47,467 nt of DNA from Clostridium senegalense JC122 (GCF_000285575.1 NZ_HE611050.1:1193234-1240700), one strand, 5' to 3'. Shown: positions 8,289 through 17,238, numbered from the stretch's first letter. Numbers and translations: made by a program. The notes: generated by a model from the letters alone, not told the origin.

Positions 8289-9671
8289 TTATATATAATT
8301 TTGTTTTAGCTTTACTGCCTTAATTTCTCCTTTTTCTGGACAATATCTAGCTTGATAAAACTTAAACTCTTTACGATTTATCTCATTACACTTTTTTCTT
8401 ATAATTTCAATTATTTTTATTTTATCTTTAATAGATGTTTTAATGCCAAAAATAATTCCTTCTAAATCCTTAAAATTATAATTATATTTTCTTTTATCTG
8501 TAGTAGAATTATCTATAATAAAATTCTCAGCAATCAATCTATATTCATTTTCATATTCCCAATCTTTTGTTTTGCTTGTTACACTACTTATTAAATTATC
8601 CCAATATTTTTTTGAAAAATCATAATCTTTCTCAAATATTTCTTTAGCGCATTCACTTGTATTACCTTCTTCATCACTAAACCATTTTTCCATAATGCTC
8701 TTCTTCGATAAGGTTCCAATATTTTTAAAAAAATCTATATCTATAAATTTTTCTATATATTTTACTTTATATAACTCATAATCTATTGTTGATCCCTCTG
8801 AATGATTTAATGTTAAAAAATTTTTATTATCTTTTTCTTTTGTATTAAATATTAAGCATACACCTTTGTGATTATCTCCATAATTTCCCCATACTGAAGA
8901 ATTTCTATAATCAGACATAAAGCAAGCAGTATACCAATCAGGATAAATTAATTGTTCAATTTTTTCTATAAATCTTTTAGGAAAATCATATATAATATAT
9001 CTAAGTTTCTTGCTATTACCATTATTGGAACTATCTAATAAAGTTAATAAATTTATTTCATCATTCATTATAGTATATTCCTTAAAAACATCCTCTAAAT
9101 TAATATCATTTTTACTAATATTATTTCGTAAATTGTCCATAAATTCAAAAAAATCTTTTACGTACTTCATGTAAATTTTAGAATTTAAATTTTTTTCATT
9201 TCCATTATGTTTATTTAACATTTTAAGTATTATCTGTAATGCGTACGGAGTTACCACTTGTAAATAAGTTATTAATTCATCAAACCTAATCGGGCTAGTT
9301 CTATTAGCTAAAAATTCAGGAATTTTTTCAATAAAATCGTGTGAAAAAAATTCATCTTCTATATCTTGTATTAATAATTTATTATATTCTAAATGAGACT
9401 TATCATATATCCAACTAAAATGAATATCATCTAATTTTTCATATTCATCATCTTTTAAAATACATCCTACTATCATTACATGATTAAGAGTCCTAATATA
9501 GTTTTTTAAAAAATTACGCCAAACTATTTTATCACCTTTCCAAAACATATTTTTAAAGCCTTCCATTGGATCATTTAATTTGCTTGGTTCCGCAAAATAA
9601 ATTTCTTGATTTTTAAGTTCTTCATGTTTATCTAATAAACACTCACTTGACCTAAATCTATATATATACAT
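8289..9671 (-). CDS. DUF2971 family protein, probable prophage cargo (moron)
   Basis: The 460-aa protein has the DUF2971 pattern. The N-terminal YRFRSSE and IYFAEPSKLNDPMEG (about 24-38) stand at the start. A central CFMSDYRNSSVWGNYGDNHKG block (about 250-270) is the hallmark C-F-S...W-x-x-Y-x-x-x-H-K-G motif. A late DWEYENEYRLIAE block (about 370-382) follows. To my knowledge the biochemical role of the family is not established. I chose ATG 9671 over a GTG three codons earlier because GAGG is correctly spaced only for the ATG. It splits the otherwise standard protease-capsid pair and has noncoding DNA on both sides and two hairpins at its end. Its coding DNA looks even more AT-rich than its neighbours. 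These are signs of independently acquired cargo; a defence or lysogenic-conversion role is inference. Confidence 0.8.
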   Translation of the reverse strand: MYIYRFRSSECLLDKHEELKNQEIYFAEPSKLNDPMEGFKNMFWKGDKIVWRNFLKNYIRTLNHVMIVGCILKDDEYEKLDDIHFSWIYDKSHLEYNKLLIQDIEDEFFSHDFIEKIPEFLANRTSPIRFDELITYLQVVTPYALQIILKMLNKHNGNEKNLNSKIYMKYVKDFFEFMDNLRNNISKNDINLEDVFKEYTIMNDEINLLTLLDSSNNGNSKKLRYIIYDFPKRFIEKIEQLIYPDWYTACFMSDYRNSSVWGNYGDNHKGVCLIFNTKEKDNKNFLTLNHSEGSTIDYELYKVKYIEKFIDIDFFKNIGTLSKKSIMEKWFSDEEGNTSECAKEIFEKDYDFSKKYWDNLISSVTSKTKDWEYENEYRLIAENFIIDNSTTDKRKYNYNFKDLEGIIFGIKTSIKDKIKIIEIIRKKCNEINRKEFKFYQARYCPEKGEIKAVKLKQNYI

Positions 9672-9680
9672 TGCTCTCAC

Positions 9681-9974
9681 CTCTCAGAAATATTATAAAC
9701 TATAATTTGGTCATCTCATAATATTAAACTACTTTTACAACTAATATTTTAATGTTTTATATACATAAAGAAATGTAATTAATTATGAATATGCTCACGC
9801 ACTTCTTTTTTCTAAGTTTCTCGAAGTAATTTTCTAGTATTTTGTTTATAGTTTTGTAACTTTTATACTTTATACACCTGTCCATATTACTATTACACAC
9901 AAATTTTCTACAGTTTTTGAAATACCGTAATGCCCTTGCAATTTTTTTAAATAGCTAAATATATTTCAGCTCTA
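9681..9974. other. 294-bp noncoding segment between protease and cargo gene
   Basis: No open frame of useful length is seen on either strand. It contains the ribosome binding site and probable promoter region of the cargo gene (TATAAT-like sequence about 25 bases before its start, no clear -35) and short hairpins (for example ACTTC/GAAGT, 9811-9837). Its abrupt start one codon from the protease stop suggests it arrived with the cargo gene. Confidence 0.4.
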
Positions 9975-10571
9975 TTAATAAACTTCTATTTTCTTTTTTT
10001 CTTCTTCACTTGATCCAGTTTTCATCTTAAATTTTTCTAAGCTTCTACAATCGACCTCAGTATCTTCATATGCTGGAAATGGTGTGGGTGAAATTTCAAA
10101 TAATTCAACTTCTAATAAAGTCCTTTTCATTATTTTCTTGCCATATTTTTCAATCTCTGACCATTTATCATTTAATACTCTAAAACCAAAACTATTCCCA
10201 TCTATATCTCCACGTTTTACACTTTCATATAAATCATTTCCGACTTGTGTGTTTGGTAAATCTATTTCAAATCTTAATCCTATATTGTCACTTTCAAGCC
10301 TTAATGTTTGGCTCTTAGTAGAACCTAAAACATAATCTGTATTATGATTGTATAATGCCTTTATAGTGTTATTTCTTATAGCATTATCAAATGCACCGTC
10401 AGCAATTACTTCGACAAATTCATCACCCCACCAGTCACGTAAAATTTGTGACTCAGCATTATATTTAGCTACATATCCTTCTATTGTCTTTTGTTCTGAA
10501 TTTTCTTCTTTACTTCTTACTTCTAAATGACAATAATTATTCCTTACTTCCCTTTTTACTTCCTTTCCCAT
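9975..10571 (-). CDS. HK97-family prohead (scaffold) protease
   Basis: The serine protease (about 198 aa) cleaves the capsid delta domain during maturation. The family catalytic histidine lies in ALYNHNTDYVLG (about H76) and the serine in DGNSFGF (about S127). The conserved RTLLEVELFEISPTPFPAY motif (about 150-168) also fits. The chosen ATG (10571) has GGGAGG eight bases upstream; earlier in-frame GTG/ATG codons overlap that site. It overlaps the end of the portal gene by about 35 bp. Its normal downstream partner, the capsid gene, is displaced by the DUF2971 cargo gene. Confidence 0.92.
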   Translation of the reverse strand: MGKEVKREVRNNYCHLEVRSKEENSEQKTIEGYVAKYNAESQILRDWWGDEFVEVIADGAFDNAIRNNTIKALYNHNTDYVLGSTKSQTLRLESDNIGLRFEIDLPNTQVGNDLYESVKRGDIDGNSFGFRVLNDKWSEIEKYGKKIMKRTLLEVELFEISPTPFPAYEDTEVDCRSLEKFKMKTGSSEEEKKKIEVY

Positions 10572-11793
10572 TTTCATCACCTCCCCTCATATATTGTGTT
10601 CCAGCCATTTCAACTGGCATTATATTCCCATTAGCTAATAATTTGTCGCCACCCTCTAATGGCTCTAAATCTTCTTTGCTTCTTGCTTCATTAGGTGTTA
10701 ATACACTTCCCTGTATTCCTACCCTATAAGCTTCATATCTATCTTTTAAGCTTGTCCTTAATATTGCATCTACATTGAATTTAAAATAATATCCTTTTTC
10801 AAATTCTGACCTTGCCAAAAGCTTATAATTAAGCTCCTGTTCATATCCGGTTAACATAGGCTGTAATGTGTCTATATAAAACTCATTTTGCTGCTCTACT
10901 ATATTTGTATGTGTTGCTCTTTCTAAATCGTTTAAATGATGAGATTTGATCCCAAATACTGCTGCTATCTGTCTATAATTAAGCTTTGCATTATCTAAAA
11001 ATTGTGCGTCTGCCATACTTAAACTTATTGGCTGAAATTGATAGCCTATAGGAAGCATAGAAACTGAATGAGCATTAGCAAGACCATTACTCATATTTTC
11101 AAATTCCTTTATAAATATTTTTTTAGCTTCTGGGTTCAAATCACCTACATATTGAATTATGCCTTTAACACTGAGCCCATTTCTAAAGAACTTATTTATA
11201 AATTCCTGTGTACACTTTCCATTTTCAACTAGACACCTTAAATAATCTAATGGCGGTATTCCAATTAATCCATCTAGGGTTATATCACCTAAAAAATGAA
11301 GCATTTCGTCAGCAAATAGTTTATATTGCTTACCTTTATCAGTTACTATATACCAAATTTTATTTGTACTTAATAAGCTTTCATCATCTACTACAATTTT
11401 TACTTTATCCGCTTCTATAGGTATTAAAGAATCTATATCACCTTTTTTATTTCTTATTATTGCCGCAAAGGCATTGCCTTTTAATGCTCTTTGCGTTTCT
11501 ATAGCCTTCCAAAAGTTTATTGATGACATAAATTTATTAGGTCTTAATTTCAATAAATATGATAATTCATTACCTTTGCACTCTATTTTATTTTTATAAA
11601 GCTTTAAAGGTAGCTTTCCAATGCTCTCAGAACGTATTTTAGTACAAATGTATACTGTAGCTTCTTTTAATGAATTAAATCCATTTACAGCTAAATTAGA
11701 ACCATTTAAACCGAACAATTCTGCAAGTTTTTCATTATATATTGAAAAATCACTTTTTTCACTGTTTCTACGTTCAAATATTTTGCCTAGCAT
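10537..11793 (-). CDS. Phage portal protein (HK97 family)
   Basis: The 418-aa protein forms the dodecameric portal through which DNA is packaged. Family segments visible are TVYICTKIRSESIGKLPLKL (about 46-65), NAFAAIIRNKKGDI (about 111-124), GIPPLDYLRCLVEN (about 176-189), the AQFLDNAKLNYRQIAAVFGI wing/clip region (about 260-280) and TLQPMLTGYEQELNYKLL (about 308-325). It lies between TerL and the protease. The ATG overlaps the stop codon of the small membrane protein (TAATG), so the two are probably coupled. Confidence 0.93.
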   Translation of the reverse strand: MLGKIFERRNSEKSDFSIYNEKLAELFGLNGSNLAVNGFNSLKEATVYICTKIRSESIGKLPLKLYKNKIECKGNELSYLLKLRPNKFMSSINFWKAIETQRALKGNAFAAIIRNKKGDIDSLIPIEADKVKIVVDDESLLSTNKIWYIVTDKGKQYKLFADEMLHFLGDITLDGLIGIPPLDYLRCLVENGKCTQEFINKFFRNGLSVKGIIQYVGDLNPEAKKIFIKEFENMSNGLANAHSVSMLPIGYQFQPISLSMADAQFLDNAKLNYRQIAAVFGIKSHHLNDLERATHTNIVEQQNEFYIDTLQPMLTGYEQELNYKLLARSEFEKGYYFKFNVDAILRTSLKDRYEAYRVGIQGSVLTPNEARSKEDLEPLEGGDKLLANGNIMPVEMAGTQYMRGGDENGKGSKKGSKE

Positions 11794-11969
11794 TATTTAT
11801 ACCTCTGAATCTTACTTAACGTACAAGCTAACCAAATACAACCTATACCAATAAGATAATTAGTTACTATGGGACTAATTTTATACGTAGTTTTAATTAT
11901 TAAAAAAAGACCTATTATCAAAAATACGTCCTCAATATTTTTCTTTATAAAATTTTTGATTTTCTTCAT
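11793..11969 (-). CDS. Small two-helix membrane protein
   Basis: This 58-aa frame starts at ATG 11969, directly after the TerL stop, and ends in a TAATG overlap with the portal start. The peptide is MKKIKNFIKKNIEDVFLIIG followed by two hydrophobic segments (about 15-25 and 37-50) and a basic tail. Small membrane proteins at this site, between terminase and portal, recur in clostridial phages. The function is unknown. Coupling on both sides supports it as a real gene. Confidence 0.7.
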   Translation of the reverse strand: MKKIKNFIKKNIEDVFLIIGLFLIIKTTYKISPIVTNYLIGIGCIWLACTLSKIQRYK

Positions 11970-11970
11970 G

Positions 11971-13752
11971 TTACTTTTTCCCCCATAATCTTTTTAAGAA
12001 ATCTTCCTCGGCAAATTCACTTACATTCATTTCCGGCTTACTCCAATGTTGCATTGCTAATTGATGAGAAAATATTGAACACGCAATCGGGTCAATTCTT
12101 TTAAACTTGCTTATTTTAGATATTTTAATTTCACCAAAACTGTTTTTATCTACTTCGGAATTGTTTAAACTCCATGTCATTAATTTATTACCATCATGAA
12201 CAATTTGCTTAACCTTAACTAAATCTCTAAAATTTACAGTAGCTTCATTTAATCCCCTTGCACTTTGTTTAATTTCAATGCAAGTATATCCACGACTTTC
12301 AAGCTCTCCCACTAGCATTGTAGCTCCATTAGGGTCATATCCTATTTGCTTAATATCTAAATCATATTTTTCTTTTATTTCTTCTATATAATTTAATACC
12401 GCCCAATAATCAACCGTTAGACCCTCATTTGCTTCTGTAGAAGTTAACCAGTCGTTTCTGCGCCATATTGAATATGGTACATTATCAGTTTTGCTCTTTT
12501 CTTCTTCTACTGCTGCGGGGATAAATGAATGACCAAATAAAGCATATTTTCGTGTATTATCTTCTACATCTATGAATGGGAATTCAAAACTTATTGATGT
12601 TAAATCACCTGTTTTGGATAAATCCATGCCAACATAACAAGTACAACCTCGAAAATCTTCTAAAGTCATTTCTTTTTTACACTTTTTCCAAAGCTCCACA
12701 TCCATATATCTTTTTTCACCGGCAGCAACATAGATATTACAGTTCTTAGTTAAAAATTCCGGAAGTTTCTTTTCATCACTTGAATTTTTAGCAAGTTTTG
12801 CATTTTCTCTCATACTTTCTAATCCCGCTTCATATGTACATAAAACAGGGTTAGCTTTTATCCAGTTTTCCTCACAGAATGGGTCATCACCTTTATCCAG
12901 TTCACAAATCATAACAAAGTATCTGTCATTGTCTATTGTTCCATCTAAGATATTACAACAATCTAAGTATTCACAATAACACGCAGTACCTTCGTAATCT
13001 TCACCAGCGGTTGTAATTATAACTAATAATGGCTCTGTACGGGACATCATTCCCGATTTCATAACATCATACATTCTACTATCTCTATGCGCATGATATT
13101 CGTCTATGACTGACATTTGTGGGTTCTTACCATCTCCGGTTTTACCTGCTTTCTGTGATAAGTGTCTTATAAAACTAGAACTCTTTAAATGTCTTATTTC
13201 TTTTTGTACTATCTTAAATTTCTTTTTTAATGGCTTTGTAAGCATTAAATCAACTTCATCAAACACAATTTTAGCTTGTTCTCTTTCAACCCCTAATGTG
13301 TAAATTTCTGCGGCATTATATCCCTTTGCTCCACATTCATAAGAAGCCATACCCGCCTCCATTTGTGATTTTGCATTTTTTCTAGCTACTTGGATAAAAG
13401 CAAATCTGAATCTGCGGTAATTAGTTACTTTATGTTTCCATGCTTCAATATTGCATATAACGAATTTTTGCCATGAATTTAATACAATTGGTTGTCCTTC
13501 CAGTGCTCCCTTACTATGTTTACAATAAGAATACCAATCAATTATTTTTTGTGCTTCTTCTTCGTCCCAGTACCAGTCCCACGAATCAAGTTCCATTTTC
13601 CTTAAATCATCTAAAAACCTTTGACAAGCTTGTTTATGTCTTTTACACGCTGTTAACTTTTCATTAACTATATCATTACTATAATTTATTAATTCTTCAA
13701 GTACTGTATTATACATATCCAAACTTTCTATTGAATTCTTTTTCGTCCTCAT
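11971..13752 (-). CDS. Terminase large subunit (ATPase/nuclease)
   Basis: The protein is about 593 aa and is the motor that packages and cuts phage DNA. The Walker A-like ARKNAKS (about 123-129) is followed by Walker B MSVIDEYH (about 213-220) and a coupling motif LVIITTAGED (about 242-251). The C-terminal RNase H-like nuclease has Asp residues in YVGMDLSKTGD and IGYDPNGATM. It overlaps the small subunit gene by 44 bp. Start choice is uncertain: ATG 13752 has only a weak ribosome binding site and a second Met lies 12 codons in. The length fits phiHK97/P27-partner terminases. Confidence 0.94.
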   Translation of the reverse strand: MRTKKNSIESLDMYNTVLEELINYSNDIVNEKLTACKRHKQACQRFLDDLRKMELDSWDWYWDEEEAQKIIDWYSYCKHSKGALEGQPIVLNSWQKFVICNIEAWKHKVTNYRRFRFAFIQVARKNAKSQMEAGMASYECGAKGYNAAEIYTLGVEREQAKIVFDEVDLMLTKPLKKKFKIVQKEIRHLKSSSFIRHLSQKAGKTGDGKNPQMSVIDEYHAHRDSRMYDVMKSGMMSRTEPLLVIITTAGEDYEGTACYCEYLDCCNILDGTIDNDRYFVMICELDKGDDPFCEENWIKANPVLCTYEAGLESMRENAKLAKNSSDEKKLPEFLTKNCNIYVAAGEKRYMDVELWKKCKKEMTLEDFRGCTCYVGMDLSKTGDLTSISFEFPFIDVEDNTRKYALFGHSFIPAAVEEEKSKTDNVPYSIWRRNDWLTSTEANEGLTVDYWAVLNYIEEIKEKYDLDIKQIGYDPNGATMLVGELESRGYTCIEIKQSARGLNEATVNFRDLVKVKQIVHDGNKLMTWSLNNSEVDKNSFGEIKISKISKFKRIDPIACSIFSHQLAMQHWSKPEMNVSEFAEEDFLKRLWGKK

Positions 13753-14215
13753 CAAGTTCTTTTGAATTATCTTGAATTATTTTTAATCTTGCAGCCGGTG
13801 TTAATCCGAACTCATTTGATACTTTCCTAACAAGTTCCGCATATTCCATTTGAACTGTTATAAGTGGATTTTTTTGAGTTGTTGAAAATCCTTTTTTATT
13901 TACGTGTTCTATGGTCAACTCATCTGAGTTTAATTTTAAAGTTGCTTCTATATACTTATCGAAAGCATTTGAAAGTATAGCAAGGTTATAAATATCTATA
14001 TTAGCCAATATTTCTAATGCTTCAAGCTCCTTGACTATATCCTTAAATATTTTCTTAGCTCCTTTATTTAGCCATGTTGGCGGTCGTATTTTATCATTAC
14101 TTAATTTTTTTAATTCTTCTTCCTGTTCTTGTCTTTTCTCTATCTCTTCCTTTGTCAAATGGGATTTATTCCCGTTTGCAAGAATTTGAGATACTGAAAT
14201 CACCTTTCTAGCCAA
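13709..14215 (-). CDS. Terminase small subunit (P27 family)
   Basis: The DNA-recognition subunit of terminase is about 168 aa from the chosen start. It opens LARKVISVSQILANGNKSHL followed by TKEEIEKR, the P27 family signature. A helical body includes IRPPTWLNKGAKKIFKDIV and the C-terminal EFGLTPAARLKI, also typical. The frame is open to ATG 14260, but those first codons consist of the ribosome binding region. TTG 14215, preceded by AAGG five bases away, gives the family N-terminus and is preferred. The gene overlaps TerL. The 168-bp gap upstream has no gene and contains a C-rich run on the plus strand. Confidence 0.87.
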   Translation of the reverse strand: MARKVISVSQILANGNKSHLTKEEIEKRQEQEEELKKLSNDKIRPPTWLNKGAKKIFKDIVKELEALEILANIDIYNLAILSNAFDKYIEATLKLNSDELTIEHVNKKGFSTTQKNPLITVQMEYAELVRKVSNEFGLTPAARLKIIQDNSKELDEDEKEFNRKFGYV

Positions 14216-14383
14216 AAGTACCTTGACCCCCTTTCCTTTGAAAAAACGAAAAAAATTCATAAGACTGAGACCCAGTGGTGTTTTATAATTGATTGAAAAA
14301 TTTTTCCACCACCCCTCCCCCTTTTTTCTAAGATTCTAATGCTTTAGTAATCTATTTTTATTATTAATGTCTTAACCTTTATA

Positions 14384-14815
14384 TTATCTATCTTTAATTA
14401 AGGATTTTAATTTATGTTGCATATCTTCCTTATGTTTATTACTTCTTTTGTACTCTGCGTGTACTTCATTATGACAACTGTTGCATAAGCTTATTAAGTT
14501 CCTAGGTTCACATCTTAGCTCCCAATTTTCTTTAAGCTCTGTTATATGGTGTACAAGCTCCATGAATGTTATAGCTTTATTACTTAAACATAGCACACAT
14601 AGTCCTTTATCCTTTGCCTTTATATCTGCTCTAGTTAATAGCCACTCATCACTATGGTAAAAGCTTGTACTATTCTTATCTCTTATTGTCAAATCATAAA
14701 TATAATTACTTAACCTTTTTTCTTCTTCATGAATCTTCTTATGTTTATCACAGTATGTTTGTTTCATAGATATTAATTCATTGCAACCTCTAGCGTAACA
14801 AATCTTTTTAGGCAT
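14384..14815 (-). CDS. HNH endonuclease next to terminase
   Basis: The 143-aa protein has an N-terminal zinc-binding set (C6, C11, C22, H25) and an HNH domain. In that domain CVLC (C73, C76), the double histidine VHHI (89-90), N106 in RNLISLCNSCHNEVH, and C111/C114/H119 are visible. HNH proteins beside TerS/TerL in HK97-type cos phages are needed for specific DNA cleavage during packaging. That established role is the likely one here, instead of a homing nuclease. It ends 4 bp after a short gap from the upstream gene. All key residues are present. Confidence 0.92.
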   Translation of the reverse strand: MPKKICYARGCNELISMKQTYCDKHKKIHEEEKRLSNYIYDLTIRDKNSTSFYHSDEWLLTRADIKAKDKGLCVLCLSNKAITFMELVHHITELKENWELRCEPRNLISLCNSCHNEVHAEYKRSNKHKEDMQHKLKSLIKDR

Positions 14816-14819
14816 AATA

Positions 14820-15293
14820 TTATTTCCTGTCTAAAATTCCCTTATGTTCTCCTAGAATATAGTTACTAAAATAATTTACACTATAAAACATTAATTCACC
14901 TGTTCCAGTAGCAATCATAAAATTAAAACCGCAAGAAACTTTTTTCCAATGTCTTTTTAAATTATTAACTGTACTATCTGTTATTTGTGAAGCCGATAGC
15001 CTAGAAAGTTTATATCTGATAAAGTCATCTCTAGTTATAACTTTATATTGGTTCATTTCTGCATTTGTACTTATGGTCGCTTCATCTCGATCGGGTTCTA
15101 ATTTCTCTGTCATATTATTAAAATCTTGTGCTGCTCCTTCCATCTGCTCTACTAATTCACCTATAGAAATTAATGTATCAACAAATGAATTCATACAATT
15201 TAAGTTTTCTTTAAACTCTTTAGCTTCTTTTATTTCTTTTCTTAGTTCTGTTCTAGCATTTTTCTTTCTAAGTTCTTGTAATCTCTCTTGCAT
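14820..15293 (-). CDS. Phage protein of unknown function
   Basis: The 157-aa protein shows a highly charged N-terminal helix (MQERLQELRKKNARTELRKE) that could be a coiled coil. A middle acidic linker follows, and a C-terminal globular part with WKKVSCGFNFMIATGTGELM (about 117-136) ends it. No known domain was recognised. It lies between the Zn-ribbon gene (2-bp gap) and the HNH gene (4-bp gap), so it is probably co-transcribed with the packaging genes. Confidence 0.6.
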   Translation of the reverse strand: MQERLQELRKKNARTELRKEIKEAKEFKENLNCMNSFVDTLISIGELVEQMEGAAQDFNNMTEKLEPDRDEATISTNAEMNQYKVITRDDFIRYKLSRLSASQITDSTVNNLKRHWKKVSCGFNFMIATGTGELMFYSVNYFSNYILGEHKGILDRK

Positions 15294-15295
15294 TT

Positions 15296-15559
15296 CTAAA
15301 ACTCCTCTTTCTCTAATTTTTCTTTTAACTTAAACATTCTCTCTGACATTTCTTTTTTAGTCTTTAATAACTCTTTATTTAATTTTCTTACTTTCTCTTG
15401 TTGTTTTCTTATAACCACATCTGTAGCCACTCCTATATTTCTTTCACCGCAATGGGGACATTTAAAATATAAAACCTCTATTGCACTTACTTGGAATATC
15501 TTTCTTTTCATGTCTAAAATGAAATCTTTATTGCATTTATCACACTTCAAAACGTTCAT
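15296..15559 (-). CDS. Small zinc-ribbon protein, first gene of late operon
   Basis: In this 87-aa protein a zinc ribbon (C6, C9 in CDKC and C34, C37 in CPHC) is followed by a basic coiled-coil tail (about 50-87). Such proteins are frequent in clostridial phages just upstream of HNH/terminase genes, and their role is unknown. A good GGAGG site precedes the ATG, and a strong terminator lies 20 bp further upstream, so this gene begins the late transcription unit. Confidence 0.72.
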   Translation of the reverse strand: MNVLKCDKCNKDFILDMKRKIFQVSAIEVLYFKCPHCGERNIGVATDVVIRKQQEKVRKLNKELLKTKKEMSERMFKLKEKLEKEEF

Positions 15560-15579
15560 AAAATTACCTCCTAAAACAT

Positions 15580-15620
15580 AAAAAATCTCACATAATTTAT
15601 ATTGTCTAAATTATGCAAGA
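15580..15620 (-). terminator. Terminator separating early/middle from late genes
   Basis: A 14-bp stem (15586-15599 with 15607-15620, two G-U pairs on the minus strand), a 7-base loop and six U form a strong intrinsic terminator after the recombinase-like gene and before the late operon. Confidence 0.8.
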
Positions 15621-15785
15621 TTGTACTTTTTAACTTGTATGGAATTACCTTCAATACACATTGTGTCTAATTCGCCATTTCCCTCAAACTATATTAATTT
15701 CAGTACTTTAAGCTATTTTCCATTTTTCAATTACACATAGGCTAAATATGTCCAATTCATTAAAAATAAACAATAAAAAAAGACT

Positions 15786-16333
15786 TTAGTATATTCTAAA
15801 GTTCTTCATCATTTTATTAATATGGCTTTGTTTAATCCCTATATATCTTAAAGTAACTTCCGGTGCTGCATGATTAAAAATTTCTTGTAATGCGACCACA
15901 TCTTTATATTGTATATAGAAATGATAACCAAAGGTTTTACGCAATGTATGTGTACCTAAATTATATAGACCAACTGCTCTACCCGCTTCACTCAAAATGT
16001 TATAAGCTTGTTTTCTTCCTAGTGCTTTATTATATCCAGTTCTACTTTTTATTAAGTATTCATTTAGCTCTTTTCCTTCTATGTACTTTTTAATTTCTTT
16101 TTTAGGTGTGGAGCTATTGGGAATATTTTTTGTTTTCCTGTTTTTTGTTCTCTAATACAAATCATGTCTTTATTTTTCACGTCCCTAACTCTTAGCCTTA
16201 AAATATCAGAAATTCTTAAACCATTATAAATACCTATCTGAAACATAATATAATTTCTTTCACTATACTTTCTTAAATAATTACTTATATCTTCTACTTT
16301 TTCCGGTTCTCTTATTGGCTCTACATAATTCAT
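15786..16333 (-). pseudogene. Small phage tyrosine recombinase/integrase-like gene, frameshifted
   Basis: Two adjacent frames form one 182-aa protein if a single A is added to the A6 run at 16098-16103. The first part has the catalytic-domain arginine in GIYNGLRISDILRLRV. The second has HTLRKTFGYHFY (HxxR box), NHAAPEVTLRYIGI with the box III position and the Y of LRYIG. Only the catalytic domain is present, without an N-terminal arm-binding domain. Such short recombinases sit near the late regulator in many Firmicutes phages, and their role is not settled. The main integrase is the separate gene at 22063. The frameshift may be real decay, a sequencing artefact or a slippage site. Confidence 0.82.
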
Positions 16334-16347
16334 TCTTCTACCTCAAT

Positions 16348-16515
16348 TTATTTAACTTGTCTTATAGCTCCACCCTTTGCTCTTTTATAATAGTTGTGTG
16401 TCATAAGGTTTTTTATATCTTTTTCTGTAAACTTAACTTGATTTTCTTTCTTTTTAGTTTTTATCTTTTTATAAACCTCTGATTGATTTTCTTTTATAAT
16501 ATCTCCTATTTTCAT
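16348..16515 (-). CDS. Small basic phage protein
   Basis: This 55-aa frame begins MKIGDIIKENQSEVYKKIKT at ATG 16515 with a strong GGAGG site and ends 14 bp before the recombinase-like gene. It is rich in Lys and Gln and predicted helical, ending with YKRAKGGAIRQVK. The size and position, between the late regulator and the recombinase, recur in clostridial phages. No function is known. Confidence 0.68.
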   Translation of the reverse strand: MKIGDIIKENQSEVYKKIKTKKKENQVKFTEKDIKNLMTHNYYKRAKGGAIRQVK

Positions 16516-16532
16516 AGCTAATTTCCTCCATC

Positions 16533-16560
16533 AAAAAAAGACACCCATTTATGAGTGCCT
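16533..16560 (-). terminator. Terminator at the end of the late-regulator gene
   Basis: A 7-bp stem on the minus strand (GGCACTC with GGGTGTC, two G-U) is followed by seven U. The TAA stop codon of the sigma-like gene is in the loop. Confidence 0.75.
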
Positions 16561-16986
16561 AAACATTATATGTGCCATTTTTTTAATACCTTTGCTTTTT
16601 AAACCTCTTGCCCATGCTTCCGAAATATCCATTTTCCTAGCTATATTTCCCCACGAATAACCAACAAGCTCTATATATCTAAGCTCTATAACTTGCTTTT
16701 CTTTTGGTTTTAATCCATCTAACGTATTATCTATTTTTCTATTAATTAAATTTAACTGATTTTTTATATTTAAAAGCTTCTTAGTCTTTTCTTCTTTTTG
16801 TATTAATTGCTGCTCAACTGTATATTGGATTTTATTTGTTTTAGAAGTTTTTTCTCCTTCTGAGTTTATTGAGCTTATTGAAATATTATTTAATTCTTCT
16901 AGCTCTAATTCAATATTTCTTATCTCAATCTCATTTGAATTATATTCTTTTAACATGCGTTCTATTTTTTTAATGTTTTCTTTCAA
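16549..16986 (-). CDS. Phage late regulator, sigma-70 region 4 / RinA-ArpU type
   Basis: The protein is about 145 aa. An N-terminal coiled coil (about 1-90) is followed by a C-terminal helix-turn-helix. The sequence LKPKEKQVIELRYIELVGYS then WGNIARKMDISEAWARGL looks like sigma region 4.2. Proteins of this type activate late phage transcription. It sits upstream of the late genes and downstream of the replication block, which fits. The TTG at 16986, with AGGGG seven bases upstream, is preferred to the GTG five codons earlier, which overlaps that site. A terminator follows it. Confidence 0.8.
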   Translation of the reverse strand: MKENIKKIERMLKEYNSNEIEIRNIELELEELNNISISSINSEGEKTSKTNKIQYTVEQQLIQKEEKTKKLLNIKNQLNLINRKIDNTLDGLKPKEKQVIELRYIELVGYSWGNIARKMDISEAWARGLKSKGIKKMAHIMFRHS

Positions 16987-17201
16987 GCTCTCACCCCTCA
17001 CGTTTTTCTTTCTTTTTCGTTAAGTTTTTCTATGCTAATATATTACCCTGTATTTCTGATACACTTCTACACATGAAATCAAGTTTTTTACACCTTTTTT
17101 TTACTACTTTTCCGATAGTTTTCTAACATATTATTTTCATTTAACTTATTACTATGGTTACATGTTAAATTAAATCTATAAATATATTTCTACGATATGT
17201 T

Positions 17202-17238
17202 AAAAAATACCGCATATTCACATGTTGAATAATACGGT
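17202..17238 (-). terminator. Terminator after the 294-aa cargo gene
   Basis: On the minus strand an ACCG/CGGT base, small internal loop and TATTCA/TGAATA upper stem (17209-17220 with 17226-17238) is followed by ATTTTTT. It starts 11 bp after the stop codon of the gene at 17249. Confidence 0.65.
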
